A stretch of DNA of 52,923 bases from Verrucomicrobiia bacterium (GTDB lineage Bacteria; Omnitrophota; Omnitrophia; Omnitrophales; Aquincolibacteriaceae). Positions 7,099 through 15,615 of the stretch are shown here, in pieces. Made by a program: the position numbers and the translations under genes. Each line of letters opens with the position of its first letter. The stretch's first letter is position 1. The stretch is taken from contig DATJFP010000017.1 in the NCBI GenBank assembly GCA_035495615.1, forward strand, positions 1 to 52,923. Reading direction: 5' to 3'. The notes beneath the pieces are model-generated. The model was not told the DNA's origin. It was given only the letters and a program-made list of their open reading frames with translations, and did no database searches.

Positions 7099-7288
7099 AT
7101 ATAACGGCCGTTGTCTGACCCAGACCTTCTAGGCCCGCCTTACGGGTGTGACCGAGAGGGCGAAGCTGTGCGCGGACGAAATGAGAAGCAATCGTGATTG
7201 CCAAAACACATTTCATGCGGGGTTTTAAATAGACAAGTCCCTCCCATCCGCCCGAACGCCTCCGGAACCCGGCGATTCGGATTGGCTT
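7099..7288 (+). promoter_or_regulatory. 190-base untranslated leader before the glycan operon
   Basis: No credible ORF. It contains a perfect inverted repeat GCAATC-GT-GATTGC at 7188-7201 (foldable as a 5-base stem with a CGTG loop) and a purine-rich tract before it. I could not match it to a known riboswitch or to the ops/JUMPStart element. Its place between a NusG paralogue and a 33-kb operon makes it the likeliest site of antiterminator recruitment (inference). Confidence 0.4.
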
Positions 7289-9079
7289 TTGTTCAGACGG
7301 CTTCTCCAGGCCACGAACACAAACGTCTATCTGTTCTTCGTGCCCATTGTGCTTTCTTTCATCACAGCCTTGCTGGAAGGCCTCAGCATCGGGCTGTTGA
7401 TGCCGTTGACGCAGGGGATTTTGAGCGGGAGCTATAAATTTCTGGAATCCGGACCCGCACCCATGAGGATGTTCGCCAAGATTTTCTGGAACGGGGACAG
7501 GCCGAATGCCGGAATCTTCATTTTCCTGGTGGTGGTCATTATTGCATCCGCGGTGCTCAAGAGCTGCTTCCAGTACTTCTCCGTCTATTCTCTCGACCGT
7601 GTTCTCTTTAGATTCTACGAAAGACTGCGCGAACTTCTTTTTGCGAAATGCCTTTCTTTGAACAAGACTTTTTTCGATCAGCACAGCCTGGGGCATCTCT
7701 CGAATCTTATTTTGGGGCACACGCTGGAAATCGTGACGTCGGTAAAGAATCTCAACCGCCATCTGACGGCGATCCTGATGTTGCTGCCTTACCTCCTCCT
7801 CATGGGAATCATTTCGTGGCCGCTGACGCTGATCAGCGTCATCACTTTTCCCGCCCTGCATCTGGCGATCAACTGGGTCATTCACAAGCTCCGCGCCTCT
7901 TCGCGCAATTCCATCGACATCCAGAATGCGCTGGGGATAAGGTTTTCCGGTGTCCTGATGGCAATTCCTCTGATCAAGGCATGCGGCATGGAAAAAGCCG
8001 AAAGAGAAGAGTTCGCGCGCCTGAACAGCCTCGTTGCCGCGGCCCGGCTGAGTATCGAAAAGAAGGCCGGGCTCATTCCCGCCATCCAGGAGATTCTAAC
8101 GATCGTTTCTTTTCTCCTGCTCATCTGCGTGATGGCGATGTTTTACGAGCCGGGCCGCCATAATGAAATCGCGGGATACCTTGTTTTTTTTGTCGTCCTC
8201 AGGCGGGCGCTGAACAGCGTGAGCAGCATCGGAAATCTCAAAGCGATCATCGCGCGCGTGCACGGTCCCATGTTCGACATCGTCGATTTTTTCGAGCAGG
8301 AAAAAGTCTCCGTGGAAAAAGACGGTACCGTGGACATTGCCGGTTTCCAGCGCGAAATCCGTTTTTCCGACGTGACTTTTTCTTACAGCAACCGGCCTCC
8401 CGTCCTGCATCACCTGGATCTGGTTTTCGAAAAGGGAAAGGTCACGGCCATTGTGGGAGACACAGGCTCCGGAAAAACGAGCATCGCCCAGCTCCTCCTG
8501 CGGTTCTATTTGCCGGATTCGGGAACCCTTTCACTGGACGGCATCAACATCCAGGATCTGACTTCAAAATCGCTGCGGTCGATTTTCGCGCTTGTCAGCC
8601 AGGACGCGTATTTGTTCCACGACACGATCCGCTACAACATCACCTACGGCTTGAACCGTCCGGTCGACGAGGCGGAGATTTGGGACGTTTGCGAAAAGGC
8701 AAAGCTGGCCCACTTTATCAAGAGCCTCCCGCTGGGCCTTGAGACGGTCGTCGGCGACCGCGGCATCCAGCTTTCCGGAGGCGAGCGCCAGCGCGTCGCC
8801 ATCGCCCGGGCCGTCTTAAGAAAACCGGAGATCTACATCTTCGACGAAGCGACGAGCGCTCTGGATTCGAAAACCGAAATCGTGGTCCAGGAAGCCATCG
8901 ACCAAGTCATCCGCCACCACACGGCCGTCATCATCGCGCACCGGCTCTCGACCATCCGCAAGGCGGACAAAATCATCGTCATCGGCGAAGGGCGCGTCCT
9001 CGAGCAAGGGAGCCTCGAGGAGCTTTTATCCGCAAAGGGACCTTTTTTCTCCTATTGGTCGGCGCAGCAGCAAAGCTAA
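7289..9079 (+). CDS. ABC transporter, fused permease and ATPase (MsbA-like)
   Basis: 596 residues. The frame has no ATG near its beginning; TTG at 7289 (MFRRLLQATN) is the best start but lacks a clear Shine-Dalgarno. The first 330 or so residues carry six hydrophobic segments of a type-IV exporter domain. The nucleotide-binding domain follows with Walker A (GDTGSGKTS, about 389), Q-loop (LVSQDAYLF), signature LSGGERQR (about 494), Walker B (IYIFDEATSALD, about 514) and H-loop (IIAHRLS). Half-transporters of this type dimerise and flip lipid-linked glycans or lipid A. As first gene of the locus it is the likely flippase for the lipid-linked product, since no Wzx is present. The asparagine-synthase gene follows after 16 bases. 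Confidence 0.92.
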   Translation: MFRRLLQATNTNVYLFFVPIVLSFITALLEGLSIGLLMPLTQGILSGSYKFLESGPAPMRMFAKIFWNGDRPNAGIFIFLVVVIIASAVLKSCFQYFSVYSLDRVLFRFYERLRELLFAKCLSLNKTFFDQHSLGHLSNLILGHTLEIVTSVKNLNRHLTAILMLLPYLLLMGIISWPLTLISVITFPALHLAINWVIHKLRASSRNSIDIQNALGIRFSGVLMAIPLIKACGMEKAEREEFARLNSLVAAARLSIEKKAGLIPAIQEILTIVSFLLLICVMAMFYEPGRHNEIAGYLVFFVVLRRALNSVSSIGNLKAIIARVHGPMFDIVDFFEQEKVSVEKDGTVDIAGFQREIRFSDVTFSYSNRPPVLHHLDLVFEKGKVTAIVGDTGSGKTSIAQLLLRFYLPDSGTLSLDGINIQDLTSKSLRSIFALVSQDAYLFHDTIRYNITYGLNRPVDEAEIWDVCEKAKLAHFIKSLPLGLETVVGDRGIQLSGGERQRVAIARAVLRKPEIYIFDEATSALDSKTEIVVQEAIDQVIRHHTAVIIAHRLSTIRKADKIIVIGEGRVLEQGSLEELLSAKGPFFSYWSAQQQS

Positions 9080-9095
9080 CGGGAAAAGTCAGAGC

Positions 9096-10964
9096 ATGTG
9101 CGGCATAGCAGGTTTATTTTCCATCCGCGGTGACGTTGCCTCTTCAGGAAACGCCGCTCTCATGGGCAAGATGGTTTCCATGATGACGCGCCGCGGACCC
9201 GATGACGAGGGGCGATGGTCAGATGGAAAGTATTGTGCCCTGGGATTCAGGCGGCTGTCGATTCTGGATCTCTCGAAGCGCGGCGGCCAGCCCATGGTGA
9301 CTTCCGACGGACGCTACGCTCTCGTTTACAACGGGGAGCTTTACAATTACCAGGACATCCGCGCTCAGCTGGAAGCCGAAAACGTCAGATTTAATTCTTC
9401 CGGAGACACGGAGGTCGTGCTGCAGGCGCTTGTCCGGTGGGGAGAAGACGCGCTGCCGCGGTTCAACGGCATGTTTGCCCTGGCTTTGTATGACGCGAAA
9501 CAAAACGTCCTTCTGCTCGCGCGCGACCACGCGGGAATCAAGCCTTTGTACTATTACCATCACAACGGAGAAGTTTGTTTTGCTTCCCAAATGGATCAAG
9601 TCCTGGCCTTCGCAAAAACCCGCAAGACCGCGATTTCCAATCGAGGCCTCGCGCTTTATCTGAATCTGGGCTACGTGCCTCCGCCGGATACCCTTCTCGA
9701 AAACGTGTTCATGCTGGAAGCCGGCGCCTGGCTCAGATTTGAACTGCGAAACCCGGCCAAGAAGGGAATCTATTTTGATTTTCCTTCCCGGCAGGACAAT
9801 CCCTGCTCGCGTGAGGAAACTCTGGAAGCCCTCGAGTCAGCCCTGCCGAGAGCGGTGAAGCGTCACATGGTGAGCGACGTTGAAGTGGGTGTTTTTCTCT
9901 CCGGAGGAATCGATTCTCCTTTGGTCGCGGCGGAAGCCAGCAAGCAATCCGGCGCGCGCTTGAAAGCCTTCACGCTCGGTTTTGATTATCCCGGGCAGAA
10001 GGACGAAAGCGAAATGGCCGCCCGTTTCGCGGCGGCCTTGGGAGTCGAACATCACGTCGAAATTCTCAATGACGATGCCGCAGCGCGCCTTGTCGTGGAC
10101 GTCATGGAAGCCTGCGGCGAGCCAACCTGCGATTATTCGATTATTCCCGCCCTGATGCTCAGTAAAGTGGCCGCGGAACATGTGAAAGTCGTTCTCTCGG
10201 GCGATGGCGGCGACGAGCTGTTTTGGGGATATCCCGAGCGGTTTCTCGCGGCGACCGAACAGGCCGGCTATTTCCGCTTCCCGAAAATTTTAAGAAAGAT
10301 GCTCATTGCTTTCCGGCACGCTTTGCCGGGCGCTTATTTTCCTACGCGGGAAGTGCTCGCGCCGAGCCTGGGAGACTTGTACCGCCGGAAACATACGATC
10401 GCGACCGGGAATGTCTTTCAATATTTTAAAAACGTGCCGGAGGTGTCCGTCTTTCCCGAGACGAAGTATTTCCACTGCGCCGCGAGCCGCCGGGATGACG
10501 CGGCCTTCTGGAGCCGCTGGAATGAATTCGAAGTCCATTTGGGCAGGATTTTGCTGAAGATGGACCGCGCCAGCATGTTCCATTCTCTGGAAGTCAGGAC
10601 GCCGCTGCTCGACAAAGAAATCATCGACGCCGCCTGCAGGACGGATTGGAAGAATTGTCTCGATGCCCGTAAACGCATCGGAAAGCTGCCCCTCAGGCAG
10701 CTGCTGGATTCCAGGATCGGATTCCAGGCTGCCGAAAAAAAAGGTTTTTCCTTTCCGATGGAGCGGTGGCTTCTCGGGCCTCTCAAGAAATGGATCGAGG
10801 AATACCTGATCGACCGGAAAGATTTTCTGGGCTTCGAAGTCGATTCTGGCGCCGTCACGCGGATGCTGGAAAATGCCCGGCGGGGCGATGCGCGCGACAC
10901 CTGGTCTTTGTGGAGCCTGTTGAGCCTGGCGCTTTGGGAAAGGAAATACTGGCTCGGGGCCTGA
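9096..10964 (+). CDS. asnB: Asparagine-synthase-type glutamine amidotransferase (1)
   Basis: 622 residues. The N-terminal class-II glutaminase domain begins MCGIAG, with Cys2 as nucleophile fixing the start, and continues with RRGPD, the YNGEL(Y)N motif and a GDTEVVL segment. The synthetase domain has the ATP pyrophosphatase loop FLSGGIDSPL (about 267), CGEPTCDYS and LSGDGGDELFWGY. Such enzymes make asparagine from aspartate, glutamine and ATP. In polysaccharide loci AsnB homologues are thought to amidate sugar acids or peptide substituents, which is as likely here given a second homologue at 21785. The stop overlaps the start of the next gene by one base (TGATG), showing translational coupling. 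Confidence 0.9.
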   Translation: MCGIAGLFSIRGDVASSGNAALMGKMVSMMTRRGPDDEGRWSDGKYCALGFRRLSILDLSKRGGQPMVTSDGRYALVYNGELYNYQDIRAQLEAENVRFNSSGDTEVVLQALVRWGEDALPRFNGMFALALYDAKQNVLLLARDHAGIKPLYYYHHNGEVCFASQMDQVLAFAKTRKTAISNRGLALYLNLGYVPPPDTLLENVFMLEAGAWLRFELRNPAKKGIYFDFPSRQDNPCSREETLEALESALPRAVKRHMVSDVEVGVFLSGGIDSPLVAAEASKQSGARLKAFTLGFDYPGQKDESEMAARFAAALGVEHHVEILNDDAAARLVVDVMEACGEPTCDYSIIPALMLSKVAAEHVKVVLSGDGGDELFWGYPERFLAATEQAGYFRFPKILRKMLIAFRHALPGAYFPTREVLAPSLGDLYRRKHTIATGNVFQYFKNVPEVSVFPETKYFHCAASRRDDAAFWSRWNEFEVHLGRILLKMDRASMFHSLEVRTPLLDKEIIDAACRTDWKNCLDARKRIGKLPLRQLLDSRIGFQAAEKKGFSFPMERWLLGPLKKWIEEYLIDRKDFLGFEVDSGAVTRMLENARRGDARDTWSLWSLLSLALWERKYWLGA

Positions 10965-12145
10965 TGCGGATCGCGGTCGTGACAAACCGGTTTCCGGCTC
11001 TTTCGGAAACCTTCATTTACGAGAAGGTCAAAGGCCTCGCAAAGGCGGGATGCGAAGTGCGCGTTTTTATTCATGACCGGGACCATGACGCCTCATTTTT
11101 CGGAGAAGACCCGTTTCTAAAAAAAGCCGGCGTGAAAATCGTCCCCGCCGTCGGAGGCGGGGCCGCGGGCGGGTGCTGCAAGGCGCTCGTTCTTCGTCCG
11201 CTTGCATGTCTGAAGGCGCTGGCTCTTTCGTTTCAGGAGTCGAAAAATTTCATGGGGGCATTGAAGGCATGGATCAAGGCGCTTCCGTATATTCCCTTCC
11301 GTTTTGATGTCATCCATTTCGAATTTTCCGGGATCGCCGTGCGCTACCGGGCCGCTTTCATACTGCTGAGGCCGGCGCGCCTTTATTTCAGCTGCCGGGG
11401 AAGTGCCGAAAAGTTGAGGCTGCTTGTGGATCCGAAGAGAGCCGCGGAATTGCAAAGCGCTTTCGAGGGAATCGACCGGATCCATTGCGTCTCGGAAGAT
11501 ATGCTGCGCACGCTCGAGCCTTACGGCATCCCGAAAGAAAAAGTCTTCATCAACCGGCCGGCGATCGACGGCGCTTATTTTTCACGCAAATCACCTTTCG
11601 TGGAAGACGGCGTCCTGCGCCTGATCACGGTCGGTCGTCTGTCCTGGCAGAAAGGTTATGTGTTTGCTCTCCTGGCGTTGAAAAAAGCGAAACTCGAAGG
11701 CGCGCGTTTCCATTACGAGATTGTCGGCGGCGGGCCGGCCGACGACGAGCTGTCTTATTTGGTGAAAGCGTTTAATCTGGAAGCCGAGGTGTCTTTTGCC
11801 GGACGTGCCAGCCGTGAAGCGGTCCGGGAAAAGCTGGAGAAGTGCCACGTGTTTCTTTTGCCCAGCGTGTATGAAGGCATCAGCAACGCGGCTTTGGAAG
11901 CCATGTCCATGGAAGTGCCCGTCGTTTCGACGCGGGCGGGAGGAATGGAAGAAGTGATCGAGCATGGAAGGAACGGCTTTCTCACGCCCTGCTGCGATCC
12001 GGACGAACTGGCCGGCCTCATCCTTCGGCTCAGCCGGAACCGGCAAGATTTGAAAAAAAACGGAGCCGCGGGACGGGCCGTGGTGCAGAAAGAACATACC
12101 GTCGCCGCGCAGATCAGCCGCTACATGAAGGAGTATGGCGCTTAA
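10964..12145 (+). CDS. GT4-type glycosyltransferase (1)
   Basis: 393 residues from ATG 10964, overlapping the upstream stop by one base; longer readings in this frame run antisense-like into asnB and are not supported. GT-B fold of family GT4: N-terminal MRIAVVTNRFPALSETFI, then the C-terminal nucleotide-sugar domain with LITVGRLSWQKG, YEIVGGGP, FLLPSVYEGISNAALEAM (the E-x7-E motif) and VVSTRAGGMEEVIEHG. A retaining enzyme that adds one sugar to the growing lipid-linked chain on the cytoplasmic face; donor and linkage are unknown. It overlaps the next gene by 11 bases. Confidence 0.9.
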   Translation: MRIAVVTNRFPALSETFIYEKVKGLAKAGCEVRVFIHDRDHDASFFGEDPFLKKAGVKIVPAVGGGAAGGCCKALVLRPLACLKALALSFQESKNFMGALKAWIKALPYIPFRFDVIHFEFSGIAVRYRAAFILLRPARLYFSCRGSAEKLRLLVDPKRAAELQSAFEGIDRIHCVSEDMLRTLEPYGIPKEKVFINRPAIDGAYFSRKSPFVEDGVLRLITVGRLSWQKGYVFALLALKKAKLEGARFHYEIVGGGPADDELSYLVKAFNLEAEVSFAGRASREAVREKLEKCHVFLLPSVYEGISNAALEAMSMEVPVVSTRAGGMEEVIEHGRNGFLTPCCDPDELAGLILRLSRNRQDLKKNGAAGRAVVQKEHTVAAQISRYMKEYGA

Positions 12146-13334
12146 CATCGTTCATTTTTCTCAGGATTTCAGCCCCGGCAAGGCCCAGCTGGGAGGCTAT
12201 TCGCGCATTTATCATGAAACGGACGACAAAGAAAACAACCACATCATCTTTACCAGTCACATGGGGGAAAACGGCGTGCGAGAAGAGGTGCGGGGGCATC
12301 TCCGGATTGTCAGCATCGGGGTAGCCGCCAAGAGCCTCAGATTCTGGAACAAATTTTATCTCGCGGAGCAAATTGCCCGGGGCATTCACGGCTTCATGCA
12401 GCGGACGGACCTCCGGCCCGATCTTCTTTTCGGACATTCCCAGCTTTTCAATTTTCATATTCTCGATCATCTTAAAAAACTTCTGTCCCGCCCCGTGCCG
12501 CTTCTGTGGGAAGCCAACGGCCTCTTCGGACTGCCCCGGAAAATCTCTGAAAAATGGCGGTTTAATCCCCTGGCGCGAATCGAGCAAAAGATTGTTTTTG
12601 AAAAGGCCGACGTGATCATCGCGCAAACCGAAGCGGCCAAGGACGCCATCAGCCGGTCTTTCGGAATCGCCGGTTCCAAGATCCATGCAGTGACCAACGG
12701 AGCAGATGCGGACTATCTGGGGAAGTATGAAGAAGGCAGGTATGCCGCTGCCCGCAGACCGTTCAAAGTCCTTTTTATCGGTCTTCTGGATACGATGAAC
12801 GGGATCACTTTTTTGCTGAGGCTTCTGGAAACTGCCGGAATACCCGGCTTCAGCTTTTCGGTCGTCGGCTCGGGAGAGCATCAAGACAGGGTCATCGAAG
12901 CCGCGCGTAAGAAAGAAATCGATTACAAAGGGCAGGTCAGCCATTCGGAAGTGTCCCGTATTATGGCGCAGTGTGATTTTTTGATTATTCCCAGGCTGCG
13001 CTTTGTGTCCGCGGAATATTTTATCCCGACGAAACTTCTGGAAGCCATGGCCATGGGAAAGATCGTCATCGGTTCCGACGTCGGAGGAATTTCGCAGGTG
13101 CTGTCATCCGGGAATGACGGATTCCTCTTCAAGGCAGAGGAACCGCTTGCCTTGAAAAAAACGCTGCAGCAGATTCTCGAAATGCCGGCGCAGGATCTCG
13201 AAGCCGTGTCCCGCCGGGCGCGGCAAAAAATTATCGATCACTACCTTTGGTCCAGCCAGCATAAGAAGCTTGCAAGCGTTTATGGACAATGGGCGGGCCG
13301 GCACGAGGGCGCGGCGAGCGGGCCTCAACGATGA
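12135..13334 (+). CDS. GT4-type glycosyltransferase (2)
   Basis: 399 residues starting at ATG 12135 inside the end of the previous gene. GT-B architecture: N-terminal acceptor domain (NIVHFSQDFSPGKAQLGGYS, then a segment HPLLFGHSQLFNF-like), and C-terminal Rossmann domain with KVLFIGLLDTMNG, VVGSGEHQD and a late motif FIPTKLLEAMAMGKIVIGS whose Glu replaces the usual first Glu position of E-x7-E. Closest in style to WbuB-type GT4 enzymes of O-antigen loci. Substrate unknown. Coupled to its neighbours by overlaps of 11 and 4 bases. Confidence 0.87.
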   Translation: MALNIVHFSQDFSPGKAQLGGYSRIYHETDDKENNHIIFTSHMGENGVREEVRGHLRIVSIGVAAKSLRFWNKFYLAEQIARGIHGFMQRTDLRPDLLFGHSQLFNFHILDHLKKLLSRPVPLLWEANGLFGLPRKISEKWRFNPLARIEQKIVFEKADVIIAQTEAAKDAISRSFGIAGSKIHAVTNGADADYLGKYEEGRYAAARRPFKVLFIGLLDTMNGITFLLRLLETAGIPGFSFSVVGSGEHQDRVIEAARKKEIDYKGQVSHSEVSRIMAQCDFLIIPRLRFVSAEYFIPTKLLEAMAMGKIVIGSDVGGISQVLSSGNDGFLFKAEEPLALKKTLQQILEMPAQDLEAVSRRARQKIIDHYLWSSQHKKLASVYGQWAGRHEGAASGPQR

Positions 13335-14470
13335 ATTCTAACTCGAGCTCCAGCCTCGTCCGTGTCATGCATGTGATCGACAGCCTCGCGATAGGAGGCA
13401 AGGAACGCATGGCTGTGGATCTCGCGAATGCGGCCTCGGCCAAAGGTTGTCATGTTTCCATGTGCGTAACGCGCTGCGAAGCGGATCTTGCAGCCGGGCT
13501 GGATCAACAGGTTCGGCTTCACGTCCTGAAGAGGCGCTCGACATTCGATGTGCGTGGGATGCTGCATTTTCTGAAGGCCTTGAAGCTGGAAAAACCTGAA
13601 GTGCTTCATATCCATGGACGTTCGTCTTTCTCTTTCGTGGTTTTTCTCAAATCTCTCGGCATGATACGCCAGCCCTTGATTTTTCATGACCATTACGGAG
13701 TAGAGATGGATTTTTCCGTTCCTTTATGGATGAAATGCTGGGCAAAACGCTATGCCGCGGTTTACGTGGGAGTTTACGAGAGGCTGACGGCATGGGCCGA
13801 GAAAGCGGGATTTGCCAAAGACCGGGTGCGCATTTTCGGAAACGCTATCGACCTGGGACGGCTGGAGAGCGCGGAGCCCGTTGATTTGCGGAAAGCGCTG
13901 GATATTCCCGCCGGCCGGCGGCTGTTCATCGCGGTGTGCGACCTGCGGCCCGAGAAGGGCGTCGACGTGCTGCTTGATGCGATCGCGCAATTGAAACCGG
14001 CGGACTGCGTGTTTGTAATCGCCGGCGGCCAAAGCCATCCTGCCTATGCCGATCAGTGCCGCAGAAAAGCGCAGGAAGGCGGGCTTGAAAACAAGGTGAT
14101 ATTTCTCGGAAAGCGCGAGGATGCTCCGGGACTTCTCAAAAACGCGGATTTCGCCGTCATGCCGTCGCTTTCTGAGTCGGGGCCTCTTGTTCTGATCGAG
14201 TATCTTGCTGCCGGCCTTCCTTTCGTATCCTCGTTGGTGGGCGATATCGCGTGCAGGACCGCCAAACGATTTCCGGATCGTTTTGTTCCCCCCGGCCGTC
14301 CGGATCTTCTTGCCGGGAAGATCGAACAGCTTCTTGCCTGCAGCCTCCAGGAGCTTCGGCGTCTGAGGGAAGAAGAGTCCGAATTTGCCCGTGAGGAGTT
14401 CGATCTTCGCAAAAAAATTGACGAATGGATCCATCTCTATCAGCAGGCCGCCGCTTCCGCGCACGCATGA
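13331..14470 (+). CDS. GT4-type glycosyltransferase (3)
   Basis: 379 residues from ATG 13331 (ATGA overlap with the upstream stop). N-terminal VMHVIDSLAIGGKERMAVDLAN is the classic GT4 opening with its glycine-rich donor loop. A middle HIHGRSSF and YVGVYERLTAWAEKAGF follow, then FIAVCDLRPEKGVDVLLDAI, FLGKREDAPGLL and MPSLSESGPLVLIEYLAAGLPFV, where the E-x6/7-E region lies. Cytosolic or membrane-associated retaining glycosyltransferase. It overlaps the next gene by 4 bases. Confidence 0.9.
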   Translation: MNSNSSSSLVRVMHVIDSLAIGGKERMAVDLANAASAKGCHVSMCVTRCEADLAAGLDQQVRLHVLKRRSTFDVRGMLHFLKALKLEKPEVLHIHGRSSFSFVVFLKSLGMIRQPLIFHDHYGVEMDFSVPLWMKCWAKRYAAVYVGVYERLTAWAEKAGFAKDRVRIFGNAIDLGRLESAEPVDLRKALDIPAGRRLFIAVCDLRPEKGVDVLLDAIAQLKPADCVFVIAGGQSHPAYADQCRRKAQEGGLENKVIFLGKREDAPGLLKNADFAVMPSLSESGPLVLIEYLAAGLPFVSSLVGDIACRTAKRFPDRFVPPGRPDLLAGKIEQLLACSLQELRRLREEESEFAREEFDLRKKIDEWIHLYQQAAASAHA

Positions 14471-15615
14471 ACCTTCTCATTGTTTCCAATATGGCCCACT
14501 ATAAAAGGGAGGGGAGTCTGGTCGGCTGGGGCGCGGCGGCGGAAGAAATTTCTTCGCTTGCGGCGCTGTTCGACGAGGTTCGCCATGTGGCCTGCCTTCA
14601 CCCCGGAGAAGCGCCCGAATCGTTCCTCCCGTACACGAGCGGCAATGTGAGATTGATCCCCGTCAGGCCTTCGGGCGGGAAAACATTTTCCGATAAGATC
14701 CGTGCTTTCGCGGCGTTTCCCGGATATGCGCGGGTCATTCTCGCCGAAATAAAAAATGCGGACGCGGTCCACGTCAGATGCCCGGCGAATATTTCCCTGC
14801 TCGCACTTTTTCTTCTTTTGATGACGGGATACAGAAAAAAAATCTGGATCAAATATGCCGGAAGCTGGGGAAAATATCCCGGGCGGCCCGCGTCTTATGC
14901 GCTTCAAAAATGGATCTTGAAGCGCATGTTCGCCCACGCTTTCGTCACGATCAACGGGATGTGGCCGGACCAGCCCCCGCACGTCAGGAGTTTTCATAAT
15001 CCGTGTTTGAGCCGGAACCAGCTCGCGGAGGCCGGGATGAAGGCCTCGTCAAAAATCCTTTGCTCGCCCGTGAGGCTGCTGTTTGCGGGGAGGCTGGAAG
15101 CCGCGAAAGGGGCGGACTGCATCCTGGAGATCGCGCGGCTATTGCCCGCCAAAGGAATCAAATTCAGGCTCGATATCGCTGGAGACGGCGTTCTGCGCGG
15201 CAGCATGGAAACCGCCGCCCGAGATTTGCCGGAAGGCGCGGAAATCAAAGTGCACGGATGGATCGGCCGGAGGCGTTTGTTCGGCCTTTATGAGACGGCC
15301 CATTTCGTGCTGCTGCCTTCGAAGACCGAAGGCTGGCCCAAGGTGTTGAGCGAAGGCATGGCTTTCGGCGCGGTTCCGCTGGCCAACAAAGCTGGGAGCA
15401 TTCCCGAATATCTAGAAGCGGCGGGAACCGGCAGATCTTTCGGATCCGCGGAACCGGCGGCTTATGCCGAAGCGCTCTCGGATTATTCGCATCACCCTGA
15501 TTTATGGAAGAAAGAATCGGAGAGAGCCGCCAAGGCTTCCGATGTTTTCACGTACGAGTATTTTCTGAAGAAGCTCCGCGTCGAATGGCTGGAAGGAGGC
15601 GCTCGTGGAAATTGA
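14467..15615 (+). CDS. GT4-type glycosyltransferase (4)
   Basis: 382 residues from ATG 14467 (ATGA overlap). GT-B fold: N-terminal MNLLIVSNMAHYKREG with a WGAAAEEI segment, a central ILALFLLLMTGYRKKIWIK-like hydrophobic patch, then LLFAGRLEAAKGADCILEIA, LDIAGDGVL, VHGWIGRRRLFGLYE and LLPSKTEGWPKVLSEGMAFG with the paired acidic residues of GT4. Donor and acceptor are unknown. Its last codons contain the strong Shine-Dalgarno of the next gene, so translation of the two is coupled across an 11-base overlap. Confidence 0.88.
   Translation: MNLLIVSNMAHYKREGSLVGWGAAAEEISSLAALFDEVRHVACLHPGEAPESFLPYTSGNVRLIPVRPSGGKTFSDKIRAFAAFPGYARVILAEIKNADAVHVRCPANISLLALFLLLMTGYRKKIWIKYAGSWGKYPGRPASYALQKWILKRMFAHAFVTINGMWPDQPPHVRSFHNPCLSRNQLAEAGMKASSKILCSPVRLLFAGRLEAAKGADCILEIARLLPAKGIKFRLDIAGDGVLRGSMETAARDLPEGAEIKVHGWIGRRRLFGLYETAHFVLLPSKTEGWPKVLSEGMAFGAVPLANKAGSIPEYLEAAGTGRSFGSAEPAAYAEALSDYSHHPDLWKKESERAAKASDVFTYEYFLKKLRVEWLEGGARGN
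15593..15599 (+). promoter_or_regulatory. Strong Shine-Dalgarno fixing a GTG start
   Basis: AAGGAGG at 15593-15599, 5 bases before GTG 15605. It lies inside the upstream gene and decides the start of the O-antigen-ligase-type protein. Confidence 0.8.

Noticed and set aside
7099-7288. Riboswitch in the leader of the ABC transporter gene
   Set aside because: I could not match the conserved cores of cyclic-di-GMP, cobalamin, TPP or other common classes; only a short hairpin is supported.
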